This document shows, in pieces, positions 1-7,641 of a stretch of 10,806 nt of DNA. Source of the stretch: Acidimicrobiaceae bacterium (GTDB lineage: Bacteria > Actinomycetota > Acidimicrobiia > Acidimicrobiales > Palsa-688); NCBI GenBank assembly GCA_030838025.1, contig JAUTXM010000379.1, forward strand, positions 1 to 10,806, written 5' to 3'. The stretch's first letter is position 1. Each line of letters opens with the position of its first letter. A model generated the notes under the pieces. It had not been told where the DNA came from. It did not search any database and saw only the letters and a program-made list of their open reading frames with translations. The translations under genes and the position numbers were made by a program.

Positions 1-1
1 G

Positions 2-2074
2 CTCGATCCCGGGCTCGTGGCGGCCGTGAAGTCGGCTTGGGGCTGGGATGAGCCCACGCCGGTCCAGGGGCTGGCGATCCCGCGGGTCTTGGCGGGCGAC
101 AACGTCTTGGTCATCGCCCCGACCGCCGGCGGCAAGACAGAAGCGGCGCTCCTCCCCCTGCTCGAAAATCAAAAGACGAACCGGTGGGCACGGCCGTCGA
201 TCCTCATGATCAGCCCGCTCAAGGCGCTGCTCGATGATCAACTGGCCCGTTACCGCGCCGCTGGGGCACTCACGGGCGCCACTGTCGTCGCCCTCCACGG
301 CGACGTCGAGCGGGCCCAGAAGGACCTGTTTGCGGACCATCCGAGCGACATTCTCCTCACGACGCCGGAAACCCTGGAAAAGCTTTTGAGCCAGCCGGCG
401 CACGACGCTCGGCGCCACCTGCGCAACGTCCGGGCCATCGTCGTCGACGAGGTCCACGCGTTTGTCGGAACCCCGCGGGGCGCCCAGCTGGCCGCCCAGA
501 TCGAGCGCCTCGACCAGCTGGCCGACGCCGATCTCCAGCGGGTCGGGCTCTCGGCGACCGTCGGCAACCCCGACCAGGTCCTCAGATGGCTGGCCGGCGG
601 ATCGCTGCGCGAGGGATCGGTGGCACAACCGGGGCAGCGGCTGAAGGGCGAGGAACTGGCGATCTCCACCTACGAGAGCTCTGCCGAGTCGGTCGCCCTC
701 ATCGGCGCCGCGGTGGCGGGACGGCGGGCGCTGGTCTTCGCTCCCTCGCGCCGCCGGGCGGAGCAACTCGCCACCGCCCTCGGTGCCCCGGTCCACCACT
801 CCTCGGTCGCCGGTGGGGGTCGCACCGCCTCCATCAACCGCCTGGTCGAAGGTCGTTCCGGTTGCCTGGTCGCCACGTCCGGCCTGGAGCTGGGCCTCGA
901 TATCGGCGACATCGACCTCGTCGTCAACGACGGCGCACCCACCGATCCCAGCACCTATCTCCAGCGTCTGGGGCGCTCGGGCCGGCGCGACGGCAACCGC
1001 CGCATGCTCATCACCGTCGGCGACGCCGACTCATTGCTGCTGGCGCTGGCGGCGGTGGCCAGGAGCAGGCGGGGGGCCCTCGATCCGGTCCCGCCCCGGC
1101 GAGGGGCCCGCCTGGTCCTCGGCCAGCAGGCGCTCGGCCTGGCATTTGAGCGACTCGCATACCGCCCGACGGACCTGCATGAATACCTTCGCTTCAGCCC
1201 GCTCTTCCGGCCCCTGACCGACGAGATCGACGCCACTATCGCCCACCTGGTGGCGGAAGGCTGGCTGGCCACCGTCGGCCGCGGCGAGGACCTCCTGATC
1301 GTCGGGCCCAAAGCGACCGCCCGCTTCGGCGGCAAGAGTTTCTTTGACCTGCTGGCGACGTTCGCCACCACCAAGGAGGCGTCGGTTGTGACCGCCGACG
1401 GGCGCCCCGTCGGCAGCCTCGACTGGGACGAGGTGAGCGACACCGCGGGGCGAACCCGCCCGGGGCCGGTGGTGCTGGCGGGAACGCGATGGCTGCTCGT
1501 GTCGGTGGATCGCCCGAGCGGCACGGTCACCGTCGCCCCGGCTCCGGGATCGGCCGAGGGGGGCCGGGTGCCGTCGTGGCGCGGGCCCTCGCTCGAGGTG
1601 GGCCGCTCGACGTGGGAGACGGCAAGAGAGATCCTGACCGCGACCGACATTCCCGGTGTGGCCATGGACGGCCGCGCGCAGCGCTGGCTCGAGCAGCTTC
1701 GTGAGACGTGGTGCCCGAGGCTCGCGACACCGGTGCGGGCGGAGGGTCGTCACACCGTCGTCGATGCCTTTGCGGGCGCCGCGGTCCACCGAGCCGTCCT
1801 GGCGGCGCTGGCCATCGACGGGATGGTCGACGGACCCAGCTGCCACCTCGACGGCAACATCGGCGACGTCGCCCAGCGGGCAAACCGGCTGCTTCAGGAC
1901 CTCGACGCGGTGTTCGACGCGGAAGCGCTCCGCCAATCGGCAAGGCTGGTCGTCCGCCACCCCGAACTCGTTGCCCCGTCGGTCCTGCTGGCCGAGGCCC
2001 GCCAGTACCACGTCGACCGAGTCGGTATCGCCCAGACCCTGCGAATGATCGCCGCGGGCGGGGGCCAGGACTGA
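2..2074 (+). CDS. Lhr-like DEAD/DEAH-box (SF2) helicase, probably 5'-partial
   Basis: ATP-dependent nucleic-acid helicase or translocase of superfamily 2. Counting from the GTG at 17, the motifs run in the expected order: Q-motif TPVQG (14-18), Walker A APTAGGKT (34-41), SPLKALLDDQ (66-75), TTPETL (115-120), Walker B DEVH (144-147), SAT (179-181), VATSGLELGLDIGD (285-298) and the arginine-finger motif YLQRLGRSGRR (314-324). The motif V and VI wording and a C-terminal stretch at about 464-525 (GSLDWDEV, then PSWRGPSLEVGR), which resembles the beta-barrel part of the Lhr core, point to the Lhr family. At about 690 aa it is shorter than full-length bacterial Lhr and has no visible DUF1998 cysteine cluster. 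The frame is open to the left edge (LDPGL precedes the GTG) and no ribosome binding site precedes the GTG, so the true start is probably outside the window. It is followed after 3 bp by a NERD-UvrD helicase. Helicase identity is firm; Lhr-like is likely; biological role is inferred. Confidence 0.9.
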   Translation, partial: LDPGLVAAVKSAWGWDEPTPVQGLAIPRVLAGDNVLVIAPTAGGKTEAALLPLLENQKTNRWARPSILMISPLKALLDDQLARYRAAGALTGATVVALHGDVERAQKDLFADHPSDILLTTPETLEKLLSQPAHDARRHLRNVRAIVVDEVHAFVGTPRGAQLAAQIERLDQLADADLQRVGLSATVGNPDQVLRWLAGGSLREGSVAQPGQRLKGEELAISTYESSAESVALIGAAVAGRRALVFAPSRRRAEQLATALGAPVHHSSVAGGGRTASINRLVEGRSGCLVATSGLELGLDIGDIDLVVNDGAPTDPSTYLQRLGRSGRRDGNRRMLITVGDADSLLLALAAVARSRRGALDPVPPRRGARLVLGQQALGLAFERLAYRPTDLHEYLRFSPLFRPLTDEIDATIAHLVAEGWLATVGRGEDLLIVGPKATARFGGKSFFDLLATFATTKEASVVTADGRPVGSLDWDEVSDTAGRTRPGPVVLAGTRWLLVSVDRPSGTVTVAPAPGSAEGGRVPSWRGPSLEVGRSTWETAREILTATDIPGVAMDGRAQRWLEQLRETWCPRLATPVRAEGRHTVVDAFAGAAVHRAVLAALAIDGMVDGPSCHLDGNIGDVAQRANRLLQDLDAVFDAEALRQSARLVVRHPELVAPSVLLAEARQYHVDRVGIAQTLRMIAAGGGQD
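2067..2070 (+). promoter_or_regulatory. Ribosome binding site of the NERD-helicase gene
   Basis: AGGA lies 7 nt before the ATG at 2078 and inside the last codons of the upstream helicase gene. It supports the ATG as start and suggests that the two genes are translated from one message. Confidence 0.5.
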
Positions 2075-2077
2075 TCG

Positions 2078-3886
2078 ATGGGGTATCTCATTCCCGAGAA
2101 CCTGCGTTCCCGGCGCGACGTCTCACCGGGCGTGGCCCGGTTTGCCGCGGCGTTGCGGGACGGCCTCGACGACGACGTCATCGTCTGGTACGAGCCCATG
2201 TTCGACCTCGACGGGGAACGGCCTGACCTCGTCGTCCTCATCCCGTACGCCGGAATCCTGGTCATGGAGGTGCTGGAATCGCGAGCGACGGCCATCAGGG
2301 GTGTCCGAGGGGGGCGGTTGCTCGTCGCCGACGGGTGGGAGCCGCGCGAGATCGATGGGCCGCTCAACCGTGCCTCGGCTTTCGGGGCCCAGCTGACCCG
2401 CCACATCGAAGCCGAACGACGCCTGCAACCGTCCGACCGGCTGGCGGTACGTGCCGCGGCGGTTTTTCCCTACCTCTCTCGCGACGCCGCAGCCGCCCGA
2501 CATCTCGAGGAGGCACTGCCCCTCGAGCGCTGCCTGTTCCGCGACGACCTCGAGGCGGGTATCCAGGGCGGCTCCGCCTTCCGGCGGCGGATCGTGCAGC
2601 TGGTCGGCGGCCCCATCCGGGATCCGATCTCCGAGGAGGTCGAGAAGGTCCACCGGGCGATCATCCACCCCGACACGGTCATCGGGACCCGGCAGCTTCC
2701 GTTCCCGACGACCGCCGCCGAGCGCGACCACAACGAACTGATGGTGCTCGACCGCAAGCAGGAGGCCCTGGCCAAGAGCCTCGGGGTGGGCCACCGGGTG
2801 ATCCGGGGCGTGGCGGGGAGCGGCAAGACCCTCGTGCTGACCTACCGGGCCCGGCTGCTGGCCGAGACCTACCCCCGCCAGGCGGTGCTGGTGACCTGCT
2901 TCACGAGGTCGCTGGCGGGGCGGCTCCGCCAGCAACTGGCGCCGTGGCCCAATGTCGCGGTGAAAACGCTCGACACGTTGATGGCCCAGGCCCGGCGGGC
3001 GGCTGATCTCGACCCGGCGGACTACGACCCGTTCACCCGGGAGGACCTGGCCGCGCGGGCCCTCCAGGCGCTCGACCTACGCCCCGACAGCGTGTCGTAC
3101 TACCACCATGTCCTGATCGACGAGGCCCAGGACTTCCCGACGCCGGCGTTGCAGTTCGCGGTGCGCCTGCTGATCGAGGGGTCCGACTCGCTGCTGGCGG
3201 TCGCCGACCCCGTGCAGAACATCTACCGCACCCGCTTTACGTGGAAGGCGGCGGGCATCAATGCCGTGGGGCGGACCCGGTGGCTCGATCAGAGTTACCG
3301 CAACACGCGCGAGATCCAGGAGCTGGCGCACAACTTCGTCATGGCCGGCGGTGGGTTTGACATCAGCGCCGATCCTGACCCCGAGAACGAGGCAATGATC
3401 GCCGCCCCCACCTTCAGCGCCCGGTCAGGGCCATTGCCGGTGCTACTCGAGGCTCCGAGCCGCTCGGGCGAAGTGGTCAGCATCGCCCGCTACTGCCAGG
3501 GACTGCTCGACCGGGGCGTGGTGCCGGGCGATGTGGCGATCCTGTATGGCGTCACGCGAACGGCGGGGTTCAACTGGCCCGAAGCGGTGCAGGCCCATTT
3601 CGCCCACGAGGCCATCCCGCTGTTCTGGGCGACCGACCCCATGCACGACGCCAACCGGGACCATGTCGGTGACGACCGGACCAGGGTGCAGCTGTGCACG
3701 ATTTGGGCGGCCAAGGGCCTGGAGTTCCGGCATGTGATCCTCTGCGGCTGGCTCGACGACCGTCCGCCCGAGCAGTCCCGGGTGACCCGGGCGCTCATCT
3801 ATGTCGGGATGACCCGAGCAACGCACGAACTGGCCCTGAGCATCAGTGGCGAACACCCCTACCTGGCGGACGTCGAGCGAGCCTGA
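2078..3886 (+). CDS. NERD domain-UvrD/Rep-type helicase fusion protein
   Basis: 602 aa, two parts. Residues about 1-200 match the NERD (nuclease-related) domain pattern: strands VIVWYEP, RPDLVVLIPYAGILVMEVLE (D50, E64), then LNRASAFGAQLTRHIE (96-111). Residues about 215-602 form an SF1A helicase: Walker A GVAGSGKT (244-251), motif Ia VTCFTRSLA (272-280), Walker B IDEAQDF (347-353), motif III AVADPVQNIYR (374-384), motif IV QSYRNTREI (405-413), motif V AAKGLEF (544-550) and motif VI YVGMTRA (575-581). The helicase core is compact, with little inserted subdomain sequence compared with UvrD or PcrA. NERD domains belong to the restriction-endonuclease-like fold, but the usual lysine of the E-x-K motif reads leucine here (EVL, 64-66), so nuclease activity is uncertain. 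The gene sits 3 bp after the Lhr-like helicase and ends 68 bp before a convergent operon. Likely a DNA processing role in repair or phage defence; the role is inferred. Confidence 0.88.
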   Translation: MGYLIPENLRSRRDVSPGVARFAAALRDGLDDDVIVWYEPMFDLDGERPDLVVLIPYAGILVMEVLESRATAIRGVRGGRLLVADGWEPREIDGPLNRASAFGAQLTRHIEAERRLQPSDRLAVRAAAVFPYLSRDAAAARHLEEALPLERCLFRDDLEAGIQGGSAFRRRIVQLVGGPIRDPISEEVEKVHRAIIHPDTVIGTRQLPFPTTAAERDHNELMVLDRKQEALAKSLGVGHRVIRGVAGSGKTLVLTYRARLLAETYPRQAVLVTCFTRSLAGRLRQQLAPWPNVAVKTLDTLMAQARRAADLDPADYDPFTREDLAARALQALDLRPDSVSYYHHVLIDEAQDFPTPALQFAVRLLIEGSDSLLAVADPVQNIYRTRFTWKAAGINAVGRTRWLDQSYRNTREIQELAHNFVMAGGGFDISADPDPENEAMIAAPTFSARSGPLPVLLEAPSRSGEVVSIARYCQGLLDRGVVPGDVAILYGVTRTAGFNWPEAVQAHFAHEAIPLFWATDPMHDANRDHVGDDRTRVQLCTIWAAKGLEFRHVILCGWLDDRPPEQSRVTRALIYVGMTRATHELALSISGEHPYLADVERA

Positions 3887-3923
3887 GGTCGCCTGCTCCG
3901 CGGCGGAACATGCACGACCCCGG

Positions 3924-3951
3924 ACACGAGCAGTGATCCCGCGCTTCGTGT
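3924..3951. terminator. Weak hairpin in the convergent gap, possible bidirectional terminator
   Basis: The 68 bp between the convergent helicase and transglutaminase genes contains ACACGA (3924-3929) and its reverse complement TCGTGT (3946-3951), giving a 6 bp stem with a 16 nt loop. There is no T-run on either side. The location is where a terminator is expected, but the structure is weak. Confidence 0.25.
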
Positions 3952-3954
3952 TGG

Positions 3955-4836
3955 TCAGTCGCCTTCTCGAAGAACGTCGACCATCACCTCGAGGTCGTGG
4001 GTGGTCCCGCGCGTAAATATGACGCCTTTTAGTGGCGGTACGTCGCTGTAGTCCCGGCCCCATGCCGTGACGACGTACCGTTCGTTGACCAGCTGCCGGT
4101 TGGTCGGGTCGACGTCGATCCAACCCACGCCCGGCACCAGCACCGAGGCCCAGGCATGTGAGACGTCGGCGCCTTGCTGGCGGGGGCGGCCGGGCGGAGG
4201 GTTGGTCTCCAGATAACCGCTCACGTAGCGCGCCGCCAACCCGAGGGAGCGCATGCAGCCGATAACCAGATGGGCGAAATCCTGGCAGACACCCGCTTTC
4301 TTTTCCAGAACCTCGGCGGCCGTGGTCGACACGCCGGTCGCGCCCGGCTTGAACGCGAAGTCGCCATAAACCCGATGGGCAAGATCTTGAAGCGCCTCGA
4401 CGATCGGGCGACCGTCGGTGAACGACAGGCGTCCATAGGCCGCCAGTTCGGCGCTGGCTGCGACCAGGGGTGAATCGAGCAGGAACTGCCGGCCCTCCGG
4501 GTCACTGGCGGGGATCGAGCGGGCCGACTCCCATGGCGTGGCCGCCGCTTCGATCGCGCCGACCAATTCCCGGCGAACGGGCACCGCTATTTCTATCCAG
4601 CTGGTCGTGGTGACCGACAACGCCCGATGCACCGAACTGATCTCGAAATAGGCAAATCTATTGCCGAAGAAATCGGACCGCTCCTGGTAATCGACGGGGA
4701 CCGGCTCGATCGTCACCTCCGACCGCGCACAGATCTGGCCGGGCAGTTGGCGCGGCACGAGGTGAATCTGACCGTAGCTGCAGGTCACGTCCTCCTCGTA
4801 GCGGTACCTGGTCGTGTGTGCCACCCGGTACTTCAC
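3955..4836 (-). CDS. Transglutaminase-like cysteine protease-fold protein with bacterial transglutaminase N-terminal domain
   Basis: 293 aa. Residues about 1-90 (starting MKYRVAHTTRYRYEEDV) match the bacterial transglutaminase-like N-terminal region; residues about 150-250 form the transglutaminase core. The catalytic triad is visible: Cys184 in AGVCQDFAH, His227 in VSHAWASV and Asp243 in DVDPTN. The GYLE motif (207-210) before the His is typical of this family. No signal peptide or membrane segment is seen, so it is probably cytoplasmic. The reading frame is open for another 183 codons upstream, but that part is low-complexity Arg/Pro/Gly/Ala-rich and is a shadow of the ATP-grasp gene; homology begins at the GTG at 4836. 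That GTG overlaps the TGA of the upstream gene as GTGA, suggesting translational coupling. Members of this family accompany circularly permuted ATP-grasp and alpha-E proteins and are thought to cleave or form isopeptide/amide bonds; the substrate is unknown. Confidence 0.9.
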   Translation of the reverse strand: MKYRVAHTTRYRYEEDVTCSYGQIHLVPRQLPGQICARSEVTIEPVPVDYQERSDFFGNRFAYFEISSVHRALSVTTTSWIEIAVPVRRELVGAIEAAATPWESARSIPASDPEGRQFLLDSPLVAASAELAAYGRLSFTDGRPIVEALQDLAHRVYGDFAFKPGATGVSTTAAEVLEKKAGVCQDFAHLVIGCMRSLGLAARYVSGYLETNPPPGRPRQQGADVSHAWASVLVPGVGWIDVDPTNRQLVNERYVVTAWGRDYSDVPPLKGVIFTRGTTHDLEVMVDVLREGD

Positions 4837-7475
4837 GGCAAGAACCGGTGCGAAGCCCGCGCCGCCCTCGAGTCGGCGGGCATGGCCAACGCCTGCTGCG
4901 GCAGCACCGGGGCGAAATGGGCGGTCGCCAGCGCATCCGCGGCGTCGTACAACCGCCGTTCGATATCGAGCAGGAAACCAGCCAGCGCGGCCCGCACCGA
5001 CGCCTCGGTCGTCTGGGCCAAGCTCGCGGTATCGGCGACCTGCAACGCCGTCCATGCCTCGAGGATGACCTTCTCGGCTTCGGACGCCCGCCCGACCCCG
5101 GGATGGCCCGGTAGGGCCCGCAAGTCCTCGAGCAGCCGGTCGAGTTGGTAGCGCATCGACCGGGGATTGTCGGGGTCGAGCAGCATGAGGTCGAGGACCG
5201 TTTCCAGCTGGGCGCGGGAGCGATAGCGGCGCCGGTAGGTGATGATGCTCTCGGCCGCGATCAAGAGCGATTCGAGGATGAGGCTGTCGGTGGCGGCGTC
5301 GCGTTCGACGGTCACCGTCGCCCGCAGCAGCGCCGCCAGCTGCGCCCCGCGCTCGATGCGCCGCCCGGCGTCCATGAAGCGCCAACCCGCGTCTCGGACC
5401 AGGCTCTCGGACCCGAGCCCGGCCAGCGCCAGGAGGCTGACCAGCACCCGCTGGAGGGTGGCCCGTTCGAGTGAGGGCACCTCAAGCAGGTCGCGTTGCA
5501 TCGAGCTGATCACGAGCCAGGTGTCCATCGAGAGCTGGTCGCGGGCGGCGTGGGCCGCGTCGACCAGGCGCCGCACGGCGAAGGCGAGCGTGCCCGGGCG
5601 CTCGGCGGCGATGGCGAGGGACTGCAACTCGTCGCCCGGCTCGGCCATGCGCGCCTCGGCGCCCTCCCCCGTGAAGCCCGAGTCCGTGCCGGTCACCTCG
5701 GTGAGCGCCGCCAGCAGGACCCGGACGCACGCCGTGCCCGCCGGGTTGGAGCCGTCGGCGAAGTCGTTGCGGCGATCGTGGGTCACCCGCAGCACCCGCA
5801 CCACGCCTTCGGCCCGTTCGGCGTAGCGGCCCAACCAGGCCAGGTTCTCGGCCGAGCGGGCGGAGATCGACGCGTCGGGGGCGACCGCAGTCGCCGGGGG
5901 GCCGGTGGCGAGCCACACGCCGGCCATCTGCTCGGGCTCCGACGCCAGGACCCACGTGTCCTTGCTGACCGCTCCGGCCTGGTTGGAAATGGCGTCTCCG
6001 TCGTGGCCCGCCACCCGGGTGAGGCCGCCGGCCATCACGAGGTAGGAATCGCCCCCGGCCACCGCGAACGCCCGCAGCAGGCTGCGCTGGCCCTGCAACC
6101 CTCCCTCGCCCAGCGTGGGGACCGACGACAGCGACAGTTGCTCTTGGCCGACCCATCGGTGGGGCTGGGCTTCGATGCGCCGGCGCAGCTCGTCGCGCTC
6201 GGCCGAGCTGAGCTGCCAACCGAAGACCACGCCCGGCCCGCCGCCGTTTCCGTGGACGGCTTGGGGGGGAAGCGACGACGCCGGTGGCGCCGCGCGGGCG
6301 TCGCCGGCTACACCCCATCCGAACGCCCGGGCGGTCGGCTTGATCACCAGGCGGTCCAGATGGGCCAGCACGTGGCTCAACCCGGTCGGCTCCCCGCACC
6401 ACCAGGTGGGCACCGAATCGAGCTCCAATGGCTCGCCCAGGATGCGTTCGGCGAGGCGGGGGAGAAACGCCACCAGCCCGGCGTTCTCCAGCACCGCGCT
6501 GCCCAGGGTGTTGACCACCGACACGTTGCCCCGCCGGCACGCCTCCACCAGCCCGGGGACACCGAGGTAGGAGCGGGCCCGCAGTTCCAAGGAGTCGCAG
6601 AACCAGGTGTCCACCCGTCGCAGGATCACGTCGACGCGCTCGAGCCGGGCGAGCGAACGCATCCAGACCTTGCCTTCCTGCACGACCAGATCGGCCCCTT
6701 CGACCAGGGAGTACCCGAGGTGAGCGGCGAGAAAGGCGTGCTCGAAGGCGGTCTCACTCTGCGATCCGGGCGTCAGCACCACGATGCGGGGGTTGGACGC
6801 GGCCGGTGGCGCCACCCCTTGCAGGCCGCTGCGCAAGGCCCGCACGAACGGCGCCAGCCGGTGCACCTGGGCGTCGCGGTAGAGGCTCGGGAACACTCGG
6901 GACATCACGACGCGGTTCTCGATGGCGTACCCGGCGCCCGACGGTGCCTGGGTACGGTCGGCCAGCACCCAGGTTTGCCCGTCGGCGTCGCGTGCCAGAT
7001 CGACGGCCAGGTTGAACAGCTGGTGGGCCCCGGGAAGGGCGATCCCGTCGCACGGGCGCAGGAAGCCGGGGTGGTCGAATATCAGTTCGGGCGGGAGCCA
7101 TCCGCGATGCAGTAGCTCTCTCGGACCGTAGAGGTCGGCCAGGATCCAGTTCAACAGTTCCGCTCGCTGGATGACCGCGCTCTCGATGCGCGCCCAGTCC
7201 TCGCTCGTCACCAGGACCGGCAGGGGGTCGAGGGCCCATCGCGGTGCGATACCCCGGTGCTGCCCGTACACGTTGTAGGTGACGCCGTCGTCGTCGAGGA
7301 GGCGCGCCGCCTCCGCCCGGCGCCGGTGCAGCTCCGCCAGGCCCAGGCTGTCGAACACCCGTCCGACCTCGGCCCAGTGGTCCCGCAGCCGGCCGTCGTG
7401 GTCGATCATCTCGTCGAAGGCGCCCGCCGGTGGGCGGTAGGCCGCCACCACGTCCGCCGGGACCGTTGCTGTCAC
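4833..7475 (-). CDS. Circularly permuted ATP-grasp/alpha-E fusion protein (putative amide ligase)
   Basis: 880 aa. Residues about 10-520 match the circularly permuted type 2 ATP-grasp family (DUF404/DUF407 type): VTYNVYG (65-71), LADRTQAPSGAGYAIENR (171-188), GSAVLENAGLVAFLP (325-339), VPTWWCGEP (355-363), DRLVIKP (374-380), QEQLSLSS (444-451) and MAGGLTRV (481-488). Residues about 537-855 match the all-helical alpha-E domain (DUF403), beginning SARSAENLAWLGRYAERAE. In many genomes these two domains are separate neighbouring genes; here they are fused. Residues about 383-416 form an Ala/Pro/Gly-rich insertion just after the conserved lysine of DRLVIKP. The start is GTG at 7475: the frame stays open upstream but shows no ATG, GTG or TTG in the gap, and no clear ribosome binding site is seen. 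The family is predicted to catalyse ATP-dependent amide or peptide bond formation with the downstream transglutaminase; neither substrate nor product is known. Confidence 0.9.
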   Translation of the reverse strand: MTATVPADVVAAYRPPAGAFDEMIDHDGRLRDHWAEVGRVFDSLGLAELHRRRAEAARLLDDDGVTYNVYGQHRGIAPRWALDPLPVLVTSEDWARIESAVIQRAELLNWILADLYGPRELLHRGWLPPELIFDHPGFLRPCDGIALPGAHQLFNLAVDLARDADGQTWVLADRTQAPSGAGYAIENRVVMSRVFPSLYRDAQVHRLAPFVRALRSGLQGVAPPAASNPRIVVLTPGSQSETAFEHAFLAAHLGYSLVEGADLVVQEGKVWMRSLARLERVDVILRRVDTWFCDSLELRARSYLGVPGLVEACRRGNVSVVNTLGSAVLENAGLVAFLPRLAERILGEPLELDSVPTWWCGEPTGLSHVLAHLDRLVIKPTARAFGWGVAGDARAAPPASSLPPQAVHGNGGGPGVVFGWQLSSAERDELRRRIEAQPHRWVGQEQLSLSSVPTLGEGGLQGQRSLLRAFAVAGGDSYLVMAGGLTRVAGHDGDAISNQAGAVSKDTWVLASEPEQMAGVWLATGPPATAVAPDASISARSAENLAWLGRYAERAEGVVRVLRVTHDRRNDFADGSNPAGTACVRVLLAALTEVTGTDSGFTGEGAEARMAEPGDELQSLAIAAERPGTLAFAVRRLVDAAHAARDQLSMDTWLVISSMQRDLLEVPSLERATLQRVLVSLLALAGLGSESLVRDAGWRFMDAGRRIERGAQLAALLRATVTVERDAATDSLILESLLIAAESIITYRRRYRSRAQLETVLDLMLLDPDNPRSMRYQLDRLLEDLRALPGHPGVGRASEAEKVILEAWTALQVADTASLAQTTEASVRAALAGFLLDIERRLYDAADALATAHFAPVLPQQALAMPADSRAARASHRFLP

Positions 7476-7487
7476 CGGCGACGAGTG

Positions 7488-7501
7488 CCGGGCCGGCCCG
7501 G
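7488..7501. repeat. 14 bp perfect palindrome upstream of the ATP-grasp gene
   Basis: CCGGGCCGGCCCGG is identical to its reverse complement and lies 12 bp upstream of the GTG start at 7475. It could be an operator or a hairpin over the start region. In GC-rich DNA such a word can also arise by chance. Confidence 0.4.
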
Positions 7502-7546
7502 GTGGGCCCGCTCGACGATCGACGCCTGGTCGGCCGGTCCGGGTTC

Positions 7547-7567
7547 GAGGGCCGAGGGCCGAGGGCC
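7547..7567. repeat. Three perfect 7 bp tandem repeats (GAGGGCC)
   Basis: Three uninterrupted copies of GAGGGCC lie in the gap between zwf and the ATP-grasp gene, only 3 bp before a second, 9 bp tandem array. No gene covers this stretch. Confidence 0.85.
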
Positions 7568-7570
7568 TGC

Positions 7571-7615
7571 AAGGACTGCGAGGTCTGCGAGGATTACGAG
7601 GACCGCGAGGACTGC
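7571..7615. repeat. Five imperfect 9 bp tandem repeats (consensus GAGGACTGC)
   Basis: The units are AAGGACTGC, GAGGTCTGC, GAGGATTAC, GAGGACCGC and GAGGACTGC. The 9 bp length keeps a reading frame; on the plus strand one frame reads CKDCEVCEDYEDREDC, but no convincing gene carries it. The array sits 27 bp beyond the zwf stop and 96 bp before the ATP-grasp start. Origin by replication slippage is likely; a role as a terminator or a protein-binding array is possible but unsupported. Confidence 0.8.
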
Positions 7616-7641
7616 CGGGCCGTCCGGGTCGGCGGAGCGGC

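Noticed and set aside
1031..2011. A 326-codon minus-strand frame opposite the Lhr-like helicase.
   Set aside because: Antisense shadow: composition follows the helicase codon pattern and no motif is seen.
1..3886. CRISPR array, transposase, integrase or attachment site near the helicase pair.
   Set aside because: Looked for and not found; there are no direct repeats, tRNA fragments or mobile-element proteins in the window, so no sign of transfer can be claimed.
3898..3908. TCCGCGGCGGA palindrome after the NERD-helicase stop.
   Set aside because: With a realistic loop the stem is only 4 bp and no T-run follows, so it does not support a terminator.
4837..5385. Long upstream extension of the transglutaminase reading frame (183 extra codons).
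   Set aside because: The extension is Arg/Pro/Gly-rich without family similarity and lies fully inside the alpha-E coding region in another frame; conserved sequence starts at the GTG at 4836.
5496..7115. A 539-codon plus-strand open frame opposite the ATP-grasp gene.
   Set aside because: It is antisense to a gene with clear motifs, its protein is low-complexity with no recognisable domain, and long shadow frames are expected in GC-rich DNA.
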